64,000 bases of DNA from Adiantum capillus-veneris (lineage: Eukaryota > Streptophyta > Polypodiopsida > Polypodiales > Pteridaceae). Positions 1 through 11,940 of the stretch are shown piece after piece. The stretch is from assembly GCA_014529385.2 (NCBI GenBank), contig CM043970.1:65246496-65310495 (forward strand), given 5' to 3'. The number at the start of each line of letters is the position of its first letter. Positions within the stretch are counted from its first letter, which is position 1. The notes under the pieces were generated by a model that worked only from the letters and a program-made list of their open reading frames with translations, was not told where the DNA came from and made no database searches. The translations under genes and the position numbers were made by a program.

Positions 1-189
1 GAGCTCGCCAAAAAGGGTGGCAAAAGACAACATATATATAGCTCTGTGGCTTTGAGTCAAGAGTTCCCATAGACAAATATTAACTCCGCAGATCCTGTAG
101 TGATGCCAACTAACCTTGGAGAACAACCTGCACAAAGAGAGGAAAGTCTAGGCAGTGTTCCTTTTAAACGTCACAATGAAGGTGGACTT

Positions 190-1973
190 TGTCAAATGCG
201 TCAAAAATCATTACATCAAAGCTTTCGAGTGCAATCTTTAGAAGAAGCACAAACTGCACTCGCCAAAGCAATATTCTTTACTGGAAGTGCTTTGGTCATG
301 GTAGACAGCAATCATTGGAAGGCTGCTTGGAAGCAAAATCGATGAGTTTAGTCCAGAATTTTCAGCTCCTTCTTATCACACGATAAGAAATGTTTTGTTG
401 AACAAATGTTACATCGAAGTGAAAGAGCGTGTTGGCAAAATAATACTTGGGAATGTTTCGCTTTCAGGATGTACGATTGTGAGTGATGGCTGGTCAAATG
501 TTCAAAGAAGACCGTTGATCAATGTAATGCTGGTTTGTCCAAGGGGAGAAACATTTATAAAGGCGATTGATAGTTCTGGTGCAATTAAAAGTGGCAAATA
601 TATTTCTGAGGTCTTGATTAATGTAATTAAAGAAATTGGTGTTGAACATGTCGTTCAAGACGGTCATGGACAATGCAAAGAATTGTAAAAATGCCAGTAA
701 ATTAATAAAGAAGTGCTTTCCACACATTTTTACCAATGGTTGTAATACGCACAGCTTAAACTTGGTACTGAAAGATTGGTACACTAGCAAAGAAACCACA
801 TGGTTCGCCAAAATAATTGATACAGCACATCAAGTTGTGAAATTTATCTTGAAACAACAAAGAGTGCTCAATTTGTATAGGATGCACATGTCAGTGATGT
901 TGAAACTTCCTGCTAAAACTCGGTTCTGTACACACTTTTATACCTTGGAATCACTTCTCCATAATAAATGCACTGTGATTGACACATTCAACTGCGCAGC
1001 CTTTTATGAATGGCAGCTTGAACAGAAAGAAAAAGTGAAAGATAAAATTACATGTCTACGTGGCAATGGAAACAAGGTTGCTTGGTGGAGGAGTGTAATG
1101 GATGCATACCATGTAATGATGCCCGTTATGTTCGTGATCCGCAATCTTGATCAAAGGGTGTCAAACTTGGGCAAAGTGTGGATGACATGGTGGTCAGTCC
1201 AACAGAGTCTTGAAAATCTTGAAGAGCTGAAAGAGTCCGTAGTAGAAAAGGAGTAGCGATTACCATTCTCTGGCAAACAGCGAGAAATTTTGGCTAAGTA
1301 TTTTCATGCAAGGTGGAAGAGCGCTCATGGTCCACTCCATAGTGTTGCTTACATGCTCGATCCAGAGTATTGGAATTTAGATCTGATGTCCAATACAGAG
1401 GTGGTAAGCGATTTCTATTACGTGGTAAACACGTTCTACTCCAACGTTCATGACCGAATTGATTGCATCAAAGAAACAAGTATATTTAAATTAAAAGAAG
1501 GTCCTTTTGCGAATGATTTTGTACAGGTAATGGCAAAAGAGCAACTTGCATGGAAGTGGTGGATGATGAATGGTGGAGAGCATTACTCTACCTTATGTCC
1601 CCTTGCAATGAAAGTACTCGCACAATGTGCAGCAAACTCAAGTTCAGAGAGAAACTAGAGTATGTACAAGTATGTTCACAACACTATTCGCAACAGACTA
1701 TTAGCAGACAGAGCAGAAAAATTAGTGTATATGTTTTGCAACGAAAAGATATTGAATCACATCTAAAGTGCTGGCTATGAGGAGGAAATGCCAACCTGGT
1801 TGTATGATTGTCAAAACGAAGATGAAGAAGAGTTCAATGTTGGTGTATCTCAATGCACTGTAGACAAAATAGAAGAGAATTGGATAATAGATGTGGAGGT
1901 TGAATTACAAGGAGAACCACAACACTCAGACTTAGAGCCATATAACAACTCAACAGGATTCAATATGGTTTGA
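190..1973 (+). pseudogene. Degraded hAT-superfamily transposase (DUF659 / hAT dimerisation)
   Basis: A transposase of the DUF659-type hAT group, readable only by switching frames. From about 345 a DUF659-like stretch includes 'TIVSDGWSNVQRRPLINVML' at about 473-532. After a shift near 660 the RNase H-like core continues with 'DNAKNCKNASKLI' and 'NGCNTHSLNLVLKDW'. A stop at 1254-1256 separates a segment with 'ARWKSAHGPLHSVAYMLDPEY'. The C-terminal dimerisation region follows ('LAMKVLAQCAANSSSERN' ending at 1658; another frame gives 'YVHNTIRNRLLADRAEKLVY'), and an acidic tail ends at 1973. At least three frameshifts and a stop make it non-functional. No terminal inverted repeats were recognised. 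Family assignment is firm; the exact lineage is not. Confidence 0.8.
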
Positions 1974-1992
1974 GAGTAGAACGAGTAAATGT

Positions 1993-2514
1993 CTACTCTC
2001 TTTTTAACTGTAGTTCGGTGCCTTCCACTATCAATGCCAGCTCATCTTGGGTGAAAGTGACACAACTCTCCCTTAAATCACTGGTGGCAACAGTTGTCTC
2101 CTTTGATGAGAAGTCTATTGGTCGTTGTTGCACAAAGTGAACATATAACATTTTTGCAAAATATAGCACACAATCTGCATCGTGCAAGGGATGGCCATAA
2201 ACCTCCAAATAAATCCTCTAAGCATTTTCTTTGATCGCATCATGGTTGCACTTCGAAACCTTCCACCTTCCTTTCTTGATCTCTGCGTCCTCACATGGAC
2301 ATATTGTCTTGATCATGTCCTTTGTCACTTCTTTATTGATCTCTTTCCATTGCATGTGGTTTGGATTTGCCCATTTTGAGGGTCATCGAGAAATACGTGT
2401 CGCTTGTTGTGTCGACATGCCGTGTGCCAGAGACTTCATGCGCTGAAATGCATTAACAGCAACTTGTTGTTGATCATCGGATTGGGTGCCAATATCTTGT
2501 TCTTTATCGGCCAT
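1993..2514 (-). pseudogene. Unrecognised broken gene, tail-to-tail with the hAT pseudogene
   Basis: On the minus strand one frame runs from ATG at 2514 to a stop near 1993, about 170 codons with only two internal stops and a protein-like composition. It begins 'MADKEQDIGTQSDDQQQVAV', passes 'KWANPNHMQWKEINKEV' and 'MIKTICPCEDAEIKKGRWKV', and ends with 'FTQDELALIVEGTELQLKRE'. I recognise no domain. Its 3' end lies about 20 bp from the end of the hAT reading frame on the other strand, so both may belong to one decayed DNA transposon, or this may be an independent gene relic. Confidence 0.35.
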
Positions 2515-2836
2515 TTTCTCTTAGAGTTGCAGTCAACAGATATACAAATATTCAATATGATTGGCAAATATATATTCTCACGATTCAATAGTCTCACAGA
2601 TGCAAAATATAGCAACTTCTTGTTCACAGGGAAAGTGCACAGAATCCATTAAATCAAACCACAACAAATGTGACTAATTGAACCACAAGGCAAATTTGAA
2701 ATATTGACAGTTAAATGACAAATTTGAAATGACTAAAGATAATTGACTCAATTAGGTGAACCACTTCAAACCAGATAATACACTTCAATAAAAAATAGAA
2801 TATCCTGGACAAGACATATGTATATCATAGAAATAT

Positions 2837-3085
2837 TTAAATCGGATAAAATGATGGTGCAAGTTCAACAAGGGGACGTTGGACAGGGTTAGGGTCTGTC
2901 TTTAAATGTTCTTTGAAAAATATTGACACGTCAGAAGCATTCCTTCTTTGTTCCCGCTCTTTTAACTTCATCCAACAATCTACTTTAATTCGAATAGCCC
3001 TCATAATATCTTTGTCCGCGTGGTGAAAAACTTCTTCTGGAAAATAAACTTTTATGGCTACACTCCAAAAATCTATTAACAGTTT
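2837..3085 (-). pseudogene. Short coding-like fragment, function unknown
   Basis: A minus-strand frame of about 80 codons between stops reads like ordinary protein: 'LLIDFWSVAIKVYFPEEVFH' followed by 'IRIKVDCWMKLKEREQRRN', ending 'LVELAPSFYP'. It has no start codon of its own and could be an exon or frameshifted piece of the neighbouring broken gene at 1993-2514. No family recognised. The 300 bp between the two pieces is AT-rich and shows nothing. Confidence 0.2.
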
Positions 3086-3316
3086 TCGTAGCTCATATTT
3101 TAATGTTTTACTCTAAAATATCCATCCACTAATATATAACATGATGGAGAGTCAATACAACCTTGTATAGAAAACATGGTAGCATGTTTTTGTAGCCAAT
3201 GTCCATGGACAACAACTATGTAGACACCATTACATGCTTTTACGATATACACAACAAGGGCCAAGCCAAAAAGAAAGGATTTTTTTTTTTGCAGATGCAA
3301 AGCAAGGTTTTTTTTC

Positions 3317-3668
3317 TAGATGAAGTGTATGGAGTGGACTATAAAAGGTTATGTCGTCAAGGGTTGGAAACAACGTTGTAGAATCTTTTTCAATTGGGTG
3401 AAAATATAGAAGGAAATCCTCCCAAATATAGTCATATTTATCACTGTACTCTCAAAGCATGTAGCCACTCAGATCTAATGTATGAAAGCATGTAGATGAA
3501 GTGTATGGAGTGGACTATAGAAGGATATGTCGACAAGGGTTGGAAAACAAAGCTGTAGGATCTTTTGCAATTGGGTGCAAATATAGAAGAAAATCTTCCC
3601 AAATATAGTCATATTTATCATTGTGCTCTCAAAGCATGTAGTAACTCAGATCTAATGGATGAAAGGTA
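3317..3668 (+). repeat. Two tandem 176-bp copies, possible PPR-gene fragment
   Basis: A 176-bp unit starting TAGATGAAGTGTATGGAGTGG occurs at 3317-3492 and again at 3493-3668 with scattered substitutions. One frame of the second copy reads 'MEWTIEGYVDKGW', a stop, then 'YSHIYHCALKACSNSDLMDE'. This resembles the WT..I.GYv..G and LkAC...dl spacing of plant pentatricopeptide repeats. The resemblance is by eye; the in-frame stop shows it is not a working gene. Confidence 0.5.
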
Positions 3669-3793
3669 AATGTATTTTGACAACACTATTCTTGCATGGT
3701 TATCTTTTTTACCTTCTTATAGAGCTTGGTTTTTTGTTGTTGGTTCTTGTGTCAGTTGTAGATTGTGAGGTAGAAAGCTTTGCCTTTGATTGT

Positions 3794-4036
3794 GTATTTT
3801 ATAGTAGTACTAATTCACAATATCATGTCTCTAAATGAGTAATATCTAGTATGGTATCTAAGAATTAGCTAAAATAATTGGATACATTCAAAGAAAGCTA
3901 GGATGTACTAATTCTTAGTATTTTATAGTAGTACTAATTCACAATATCATGTATTTAAATGAGTAATATTTAGTATAATATCCAGGAATCAGCTAAAATA
4001 ATTGGATACATTCAAAGCAAGCTAGGATGTAGCATG
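3794..4036 (+). repeat. Two tandem ~124-bp copies, non-coding
   Basis: A 124-bp unit beginning GTATTTTATAGTAGTACTAA at 3794 recurs at 3918, both copies running through 'AATTGGATACATTCAAAG' to 'GCTAGGATGTA'. The copies differ at several bases. AT-rich with no coding potential. Confidence 0.8.
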
Positions 4037-5040
4037 CACATACACTAACAAAAAGGATCTTGAACTTAATGTTTTCTATCTCAGCAAGAAAGATCTAATG
4101 CATTTTCAAATACCCTTTGAGACTACAAAGTGGTTTAATCTAGATTAGCAAAACAATCATCTCTCACCCTTCTTTGTGAGAAGAAAGGCTACATTGTCTC
4201 TTAAGTCTTAAAGTTGTACTAGAGAAAATGCACACATGTATATAAAGCAAGTACGCAAAAACAAAAGTTTTATTTTTGGTACAGAATGGGTATACATAAT
4301 TGAAAATTTTGATATATGATATGTATCAACTTAAAGAATCCAAAAAAAATCTTATTGAATATAACTTCACACACAACTTAGGGTTTTAATCGGAACTCTT
4401 ATATAATGACTATAAAATTATATCAAAAAGCTATATGTTTGGGAGCATTCTCATTACAAGAAGCCTATTTGAGCACACAATTAAAAAAGCTCTAAATTTG
4501 TGCCAAAAGCTCTAAATTAGAAGCTTACAAAATTATTATCCCTGTCGGCTACCACTCTGACCAAACCTCCCGACTGTTCATCTACCTCATCCCGCTACCT
4601 ATTCAACTACCTCCACTCTCCACTTTGACCATCCCTCTCCAAGCTTCCGACTTATTCCTTGCACAACTGCTACATAGAATCACCTAAGTAGTGCTTTTCA
4701 TAATAGAGCAGAAAGATGTAATCCTTAAAGGCTATCAATGAGAAAAATTGCTAGATATGCATAGCGTCATGCTAATTTATTTGAGAAACTTATCAGAAGC
4801 TCATGGCAAAGGCCATGCAAATCGCTATGGTACATAGGCTAAAACTTATGCATGATCCACACACATTTTAAAAGAACCTACATGGTGATAATTTTTTAGC
4901 TTTAGCTTGGATAATATGACCCAATGATAGCCACATACATAGAAGCAAGAGAAACCTTTGACAAAATTTCAAAAGCCTTGATATCCCCTTCCAAGGCCAT
5001 CAACTTGTGCAACTTTGCCATTGTGGACATGGCTAGTGAA
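4037..5040. other. Gene-free AT-rich stretch
   Basis: No reading frame, repeat array, RNA gene or transposon terminus was recognised here. The sequence is AT-rich intergenic DNA of ordinary appearance. Confidence 0.5.
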
Positions 5041-5160
5041 TGTGCTATTGGATGCTTCCTTTGCCCTGAGGATTGGATGCTTCCTTTGCTTTGACTGTTG
5101 GATGCTTCTTTTGCTCTGACTACCCATGCTATTGGATGGTTCCTTTGCTTTGAGTTTTGG
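5041..5160 (+). repeat. Short minisatellite, TTGGATGCTTCCTTTGC units
   Basis: About four imperfect copies of a ~30-bp unit built on 'TTGGATGCTTCCTTTGCTCTGA' lie head to tail. Spacing is irregular and there is no coding frame. Confidence 0.6.
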
Positions 5161-5273
5161 GCCTCTTAATGAAAAATCCTTGCTCTACACTCCACATTGA
5201 CTTCACTACCCTACCCTTACCCACCTCTATTCTCCTTGAAGAGGGTTGATATTCAATATTTGCCTTAGGCATA

Positions 5274-5276
<3 letters not shown>

Positions 5277-5309
<33 letters not shown>
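5277..5309 (+). repeat. (GA)n microsatellite
   Basis: A pure GA dinucleotide run about 70 bp upstream of the copia element. Confidence 0.95.
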
Positions 5310-5312
<3 letters not shown>

Positions 5313-5380
5313 AATCTCCATTGTGGAATGAGACCTCTATGGACCTAGTTGTGTTCATTACGATGCTTTCTAGTAGACCT

Positions 5381-6161
5381 TGTTAAGTATGGAGCCTGAT
5401 TTACCCTTTGTAATTTTTTGTGGTAAAAACGCACATTTGTAAGGCCCCCATTATGAGGAGAAGTCATCGTGCGTCAAGAAAAATAACTCGCCTAGAAATA
5501 AAATCACTCGTCGGAAATCAAAATTTTCACGGCCAGTTTGACTCGCCGAAATATTATGGCCGGAAAGTGGTCAAAAAACGATCGGTCGGTTGGCCGGTTG
5601 GCCGGTGGTGGCCGGTAGTCAATGGCCGGTGGCTGGTGGTCGGAAGTCAATGGCCGATGGCCGGTAGCCAAATTCAATGGCCGATGGCCGAATTCAAAAG
5701 CGGACTTGTCTTCTCAAGGGCGGCCAAACATGGGCGGATTGGAGGGTCCAATTTGGACTTATCTACACAAGGGCGGCTACACATGGTTGCCTCTCATGAG
5801 AGAGGGCAACCCTTTTGGCCTATAAAAGGAGGCCATTTCTACACACATTTCATAGTGTGAAGTTGATGCTTTCATAGTGTGAAGTTGATGCAACAAGGTG
5901 GTGTGTGAGGTGGTGAGAGTGAAGCAAGGCGGGAGCTCCAAAAGGGTATAATCCCTTTGTAACCTACTTCTTGTTTTGAAGTACTAAAGCCATTGAGTGG
6001 CTGCTTTCCCGTGGACGTAGCCCACATTGGGTGAACCACATATACCGTGTGTACTCTCTCTCTCTCTCTCTCTACTCTATAATCTCTTGTGTGTGAAAAT
6101 TATCTCTCTCCATTAAGTAATCTACTCAATTATCTACTTAGCTACGTCTTATTTCCTAACA
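5381..6161 (+). repeat. Copia-1 5' LTR
   Basis: Starts TGTTAAGTATGGAGC and ends TTTCCTAACA just before the primer site. U3 (about 5575-5700) carries an irregular array of TGGCCGGT-type units. A 22-bp tandem duplication of 'TCATAGTGTGAAGTTGATGC' near 5850-5892 is absent from the 3' LTR. A short CT tract lies near 6054-6073. Confidence 0.95.
5821..5828 (+). promoter_or_regulatory. TATA box of the Copia-1 LTR promoter
   Basis: TATAAAAG follows 'CCCTTTTGGCC' inside the 5' LTR, and the same context recurs at 10594-10601 in the 3' LTR. Its position suits a U3 promoter with transcription starting about 30 bp downstream. Confidence 0.65.
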
Positions 6162-6163
6162 AC

Positions 6164-6181
6164 TGGTATCAGAGCAAGGTT
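6164..6181 (+). other. Primer-binding site for initiator tRNA-Met
   Basis: TGGTATCAGAGCAAGGTT starts 2 nt after the 5' LTR and matches the usual plant initiator-Met primer site at all but one position. Confidence 0.9.
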
Positions 6182-6225
6182 TGCTCGTAGCTAAATTATC
6201 TCAAGGAAAGGATTCCTTGAATTGA

Positions 6226-8517
6226 GTGGGAGTTATGGCGGAGGAAGGGAAGCTCAAGATTGAGAAGTTCAACGGCAAAAACTACCAACATTGGAAGATG
6301 CAGATTGAAGACAATCTCTACCAAAAGGACCTCTATTTGCCACTATGCGGTCTTGCAAAGAAGCCCGCAACAATGGCAGATGTAGCATGGATTGTCCTTG
6401 ATCGAAAGGCATTGGGAACAATCCGGTTAAGCTTGGCGTCAATGGTGGCCTTCAATGTTTCGGAGATGAAGACCACGGAGGACTTGATGAAGTCACGTGA
6501 TGACTTCTACGAGAAACCATCGGCATCCAACGAGGTATTTCTTATGAAGCGCTTATTCAATCTAAAGATAGTAGAGAATGGTTCAGTTGCAGAACACCTA
6601 AATGACTTTAACACAAACATAAGTCAACTTCGATCGGTGAAAATTAATTTCGATGATGAAGTGCGAGCTCTCCTTATACTATCATCTCTAACGGATAGTT
6701 GGGACAGCCTTGTGATGGCTGTAAGTAATTCTATTTCTGGCACAAATACTCTTAAGTTTGATGATGTTGTGGGTGTTCTCCTAAGCGAGGAAATACGATG
6801 GAGAAGCACAGGAGAATCATCAAGTGTTGCACTGTCAGTGGAAACAAGAGGAAGGCCTAAGGAGAGGTTCAAAAACCAAAAGGGTCGTGATCGCTCAAGG
6901 CGGAGCAAGTCACGCACAAAGACAGTTCTTGAATGTTGGAACTGCGGCAAGAAGGGCCACGTCAAGAAGGATTGTTGGTCCAAGAAGAAGAAGGAGACAG
7001 AGTCTCAAGACAACAAGCCAACATTAGAGGCCAATGTGGCAGGTAAAGTAGAGCAAGATGCTCTAATTCTCTCATTAGACAATGTGTCTAATTCTTGGAT
7101 AGTAGATTCCGGGGCTTCATTCCATGCGACACCACACAAGCAACATTTCCAAGATTACACCAAAGGTAATTTTGGGTATGTATACTTGGGAGATGATGAA
7201 GCTTGTGAGATTGTCGGCAAAGGTACAGTTTCTGTCAAAACTGCTAACGGAAATGAATGGAAGCTTAAAGATGTTAGGCATGTTCCTTCTCTTTGCAAAA
7301 ATTTATTTTCTATAGGACAATTGGACGATGAAGGTCACAATATTGCATTCGGAAACAAACGGTGGAAGATCTCAAAGGGATCTTTGGTGGTTGCCAAGGG
7401 AGAAAAGGTCGGTACACTTTACTTGTGTACTATAAGCACGCAACCTTCAGCTTGTGCAGCAACTACAGAAGTTGACAGTGCGGTGTGGCACTACCGGCTT
7501 GGGCATATGAGTGCCAAAGGAATGCAAATCCTTCAAACAAAGAAGCTTCTACCAAGTTTGAAAGAAGTGGACTTAGATTTCTGTGAAGATTGTGTCTATG
7601 GTAAACAAAAGAGGGTAAAATTTCAAAAATTAGGAACTGAAAGAAAAAATAAAAAACTTGAGTTGGTTCATTCTGATGTTTGGGGTCTTGCAAGTACACC
7701 ATCACTTGGTGGCTCATTGTACTATGTAACATTCATAGACGATGCGACTAGAAAAACATGGGTTTATGTCATGAAGAATAAGTCCGATGTATTTTCTAGA
7801 TTTCAAAGGTAGAAAGCCTTTGTGGAGAATGAAACAGGTACCAAGGTTAAATGCCTCAGATCCGACAATGGAGGTGAATATTACAGCCAAGCTTTTGAAA
7901 GTTTTTGTGCTAGCAATGACATTCGGAGGCAAAGGACAACCCCAAGGACACCTCAACAAAATGGGATTTTGGAAAGGATGAACAGGACAATCATGGAGCG
8001 AGCACGAAGCATGTGGCTACATGCAGGCCTACCGCTTGAGCTTTGGGCGGAAGGTGTAAGTACATCTGTGTGCTTAATCAACCGGTCACTCTCAACGGCA
8101 TTGGATGGGGGAGTTCCAGAAGAGGCATGGATAGGTAAACCAGTGAATTATGCATTTCTCAAAGTGTTTGGGTGTGAGGCTTTCATGCACATAGATAGAA
8201 GCCTAAGATCAAAGCTAGATACAAAGTCCAAAAAGTGTTTCTTCATTGGCTATGGAGAAGGTGACTTTGGCTATCGCCTATGGAATCCTGAAGATAATAA
8301 AATCTTAAGGAGTAGGGATGTAATTTTTAACGAACAAAATATGTACAAAGATTACTTAGAAAGAAAACAAACAAAAGAAATAGGTGATGAGTACATGGAG
8401 CTTGAGGATGGTCAAGACTCAAGGACTGCAAACGATGACAATGTGCAACAACATCAACCAAATGAGGAGCCTCAACCTATTCCCCAAAGATCTACAAGAG
8501 CAAGTAGACCTCCATAA
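6226..8517 (+). pseudogene. Copia-1 Gag-protease-integrase, one in-frame TAG
   Basis: The reading frame opens just after the primer site. Order: Gag (residues ~1-230, 'KIEKFNGKNYQHWKMQIEDN'), a CCHC zinc knuckle 'CWNCGKKGHVKKDC' (6936-6977), a copia protease active site 'WIVDSGASFHATP' near 7097, a GAG-pre-integrase segment with 'VWHYRLGHMS', and the integrase core ('HSDVWG', then 'RSDNGGEYYS', then 'RTPQQNGILERMNRT') supplying the D, D and E positions. A TAG at 7810-7812 interrupts the integrase core with no frame change. The frame stops at 8517 after a PQP-rich linker. Ancestrally it continued into RT. Confidence 0.92.
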
Positions 8518-8585
8518 AGGTTTGTTCCTTCCTTCAACCATCTCTTGATCTCAGATTCTGGAGAGTCGGAATCATCGAAGAAGGT

Positions 8586-10115
8586 ATGCAACACGAATCC
8601 AAAGAAGAATGGACGAAGAGCATGCAAGTGGAGATGGACTCACTACATCGCAACCAAACATGGGAGTTGGTTGAGTTGCCTAAAGGTAAGCGGGCACTTC
8701 AAAACAAATGGGTGTACAAGCTGAAGGAAGAAGAAGGTGGGAAGAAAAGGTACAAGTCTAAGATTGTGATAAAAGGGTTTTCTCAAAAGAAAGGTATTGA
8801 CTTCAATGAAATATTTTTCTCATGTTGTAAAAATGAACTCAATTAGGCTTGGCTTAAGCCTTGTCGCTGCTCATGATCTAAATCTTGAGCAAATGGATGT
8901 AAATACGGAATTCCCTCACAGTGACTTAGAGGAGGAAATCTACATGCTTCAACCAAAGGGGTATGAAGTAAAAGGTAAGGAGAAAATGGTTTGCGAATTA
9001 AAGAAGAGCTTGTATGGTTTAAAGCAAGCATCAAGACAATGGTACTTGAAGTTTGATCGATGGATGTTGGATCATGGATTCACAAGATGCAACTCGGATC
9101 ACTGTGTCTACACGAAGAATTTGGGAGATGGGAAATTCATCATCCTAATGTTGTATGTTGATGACATGTTGATTGCAAGTGCTAACATGCAGGACATCAA
9201 AGACCTAAAAGAGGAGCTATCTAAATCTTTTTCAATGAAAGATTTAGGTGCTGCAAAGAGGATAGTTGGTATGAAAATATCAAGGGACAGGACGAAGAAG
9301 ACAATAAAGCTATCTCAAGAGGATTACATCAAGAAGTTACTAGAAAGGTTTGCAATGCAAAATGCAAAACCAGTTTCTACACCTTTGGCTGGTCACTTTA
9401 AACTAACAAAGGACATGTGTCCAAAGACACAAGAGGAGATAGCCTATATGTCTAAAGTTCCATATGCTGTAGCGGTAGGTTCTCTAATGTATGCTATGGT
9501 CTGGACAAGGCCAGATATTGCACATGCAGTGGGAGTTGTGAGTAGGTTCATGGATAACCCAGGTAAAGAACACCGGCAAGTTGTGAAGTGGATACTTAGG
9601 TATCTAAAAAGTACAACAACAAATGCTTTGTATTTTGGAGGAACTGATATTTTTCTTCAAGGGTATGCTGATGCAGATATGGCAGGTGACAAAGATACTC
9701 GAAGGAGAACTACGGGCTATGTCTTCACGGTTGGAGGCACAACAGTAAGATGGGCTTCAAAGCTACAGAAAGTGGTCTCACTTTCTACCACGGAAGCAGA
9801 GTATGTAGCAATGAGGAGGCAAGCAAAGAAATTTTGTGGCTTCACAGATTCTTAGAAGAGCTTGGATTCAAACAAGATAATTGTGTCTTGTATATTGATA
9901 GCCAAAGCGCTATCCATCTTGCAAAGAACTCAGCCTTTCATTCAAGGACAAAGCACATTGAGGTGTGATTTCACTTCATACGCACTCTTTTGGAAGAGGG
10001 ACAGCTAAAGCTAGGAAAGGTGCATACAAGTGAAAATCCAGCAGACATGTTTACAAAGGTGTTCAACAAGGAGAAGTTGAGCTTTTGCTCATCTTCAATC
10101 GGCATTCAAGGATAA
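8586..10115 (+). pseudogene. Copia-1 reverse transcriptase-RNase H, frameshifted
   Basis: Copia RT begins with 'LHRNQTWELVELPKGKRALQ' and 'NKWVYKLK', shifts frame near 8830, then continues through 'LKKSLYGLKQASRQWY' and the catalytic box 'LMLYVDDMLIAS' at about 9148-9183. The thumb and connection follow ('YAVAVGSLMYAMVWTRPDIAH'). RNase H starts at 'YADADMAGD' and runs through 'VSLSTTEAEYVA', then shifts frame near 9830 to finish with 'SQSAIHLAKNSAFHSRTKHI' and 'NPADMFTK'. Two frameshifts and a stop near 9966 prevent function, but all catalytic motifs can still be read. Confidence 0.92.
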
Positions 10116-10164
10116 GGATCTAGGATGGAAAGCAGTCACAGGTTTGGTTTGGAGATCAGTCTCC

Positions 10165-10175
10165 AAGTGGGAGAT
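10165..10175 (+). other. Copia-1 polypurine tract
   Basis: AAGTGGGAGAT directly abuts the 3' LTR, the position for plus-strand priming. Confidence 0.75.
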
Positions 10176-10799
10176 TGCTAAGTATGGAGCTTGATTTACC
10201 CATTGTAAATTTTTGTGGTAAAAACGCACATTTGTGAGGCCCCCATTAAGAGGAGAAGCCATCGTGAGTGAAGAAAAATAACTCGTCGAAAAATAAAATC
10301 ACTCGCCGAAAACCGGAATATTCCTTTTCGTCGGAATATTATGGCCAGACGGTGACCGAAAAGTGGTCGGAAAACGACCGGTCGGTTGGCCGATTGGCTG
10401 GTGGTCGGTAGTCAATGGCCGGTGACCGGTGGTCGGAAGACAATGGCCGGTGGCCGGTGGCCGAATTCAAAAGTGGACTTGTCTTCTCAAGGGCGGCCAC
10501 ATATGGGTGGATTGGAGGGTCCGATTTGGACTTATCTACACAAGGGCGGCTACACATGGTTGCCTCTTATGAGAGAGGGCAACCCTTTTGGCCTATAAAA
10601 GGAGGCCATTTCTACACACATTTCATAGTGTGAAGTTGATGCAACAAGGTGGGTGTGAGGTGGTGAGAGTGAAGCAAGACGAGAGCTCCAAAAGGGTATA
10701 ATCCCTTTGTAACCTACTTCTTGTTTTGAAGTACTAAAGCCATTGAGTGGCTGCTTTCCCATGGACGTAGCCCACATTGGGTGAACCACGTATGTCGTG

Positions 10800-10858
<59 letters not shown>

Positions 10859-10943
10859 CTATAATCTCTTGTGTGTGAAAATTATCTCTCTCCATTAAGT
10901 AATCTACTCAATTAGCTACTTAGCTACGTCTTGTTTCCTAATA
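10176..10943 (+). repeat. Copia-1 3' LTR
   Basis: Starts TGCTAAGTATGGAGC and ends CCTAATA. It differs from the 5' LTR by many substitutions, a shorter GGCCGGT array, loss of the 22-bp duplication, and a CT run expanded to about 50 bp (10804-10855). The insertion is therefore not very recent. Confidence 0.95.
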
Positions 10944-11228
10944 GACCCTTGATTGTGCAAAGCATGTTTCTTATTTTGGGTTCAAAGACGAAAACCACCT
11001 GTAACCCAACATGCTTGATTGCACGCTCATTTTTTACTATTCCAAGGGTTGTCGATCTGTCTTGATGTGAATTAAATTTCAAGGTAGACTCTTGATTGTT
11101 AAAAACATGTTAACCCTTATTTTGGCTTCAAAGATGAAAACCACGTTGCACCCAACATGATTGATTACATGCTCATTTTTTTCTATTCCAACGGCTGTTG
11201 ATTTGTTTTAATATGAGCCAAGTCTTCA
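10943..11228 (+). repeat. Imperfect tandem duplication, ~143-bp unit
   Basis: The unit starting AGACCCTTGATTG at 10943 recurs as AGACTCTTGATTG at 11086. Both copies contain 'TTATTTTGG.TTCAAAGA.GAAAACCAC' and 'CTCATTTTTT.CTATTCCAA'. Copia-1 inserted at the edge of the first copy. Non-coding. Confidence 0.65.
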
Positions 11229-11269
11229 CCACGCTCCTTCCAAGATCTTGATGACCTCTACCCTATCAT

Positions 11270-11935
<666 letters not shown>

Positions 11936-11940
11936 CTCTC

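Larger units (their letters stand above)
5381..10943 (+). mobile_element. Complete Ty1/copia LTR retrotransposon (Copia-1)
   Basis: A 5.56-kb element with two LTRs (781 and 768 bp), an initiator-Met tRNA primer site, a polypurine tract and a polyprotein in copia order (Gag, protease, integrase, RT, RNase H). It is bounded by a 5-bp TSD with one mismatch: GACCT at 5376-5380 and GACCC at 10944-10948. The 5' LTR has TG...CA ends; the 3' LTR end has decayed to TA. Residue patterns in the Gag N-terminus and integrase resemble the TNT1/Tork side of copia. One in-frame stop plus frameshifts in RT and RNase H make it non-autonomous now. Confidence 0.95.

Noticed and set aside
5420-5860. 146-codon frame in the Copia-1 5' LTR, partly shared with the 3' LTR
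   Set aside because: It lies in U3 and spans the GGCCGGT array and the TATA region; similarity between LTRs explains its presence in both.
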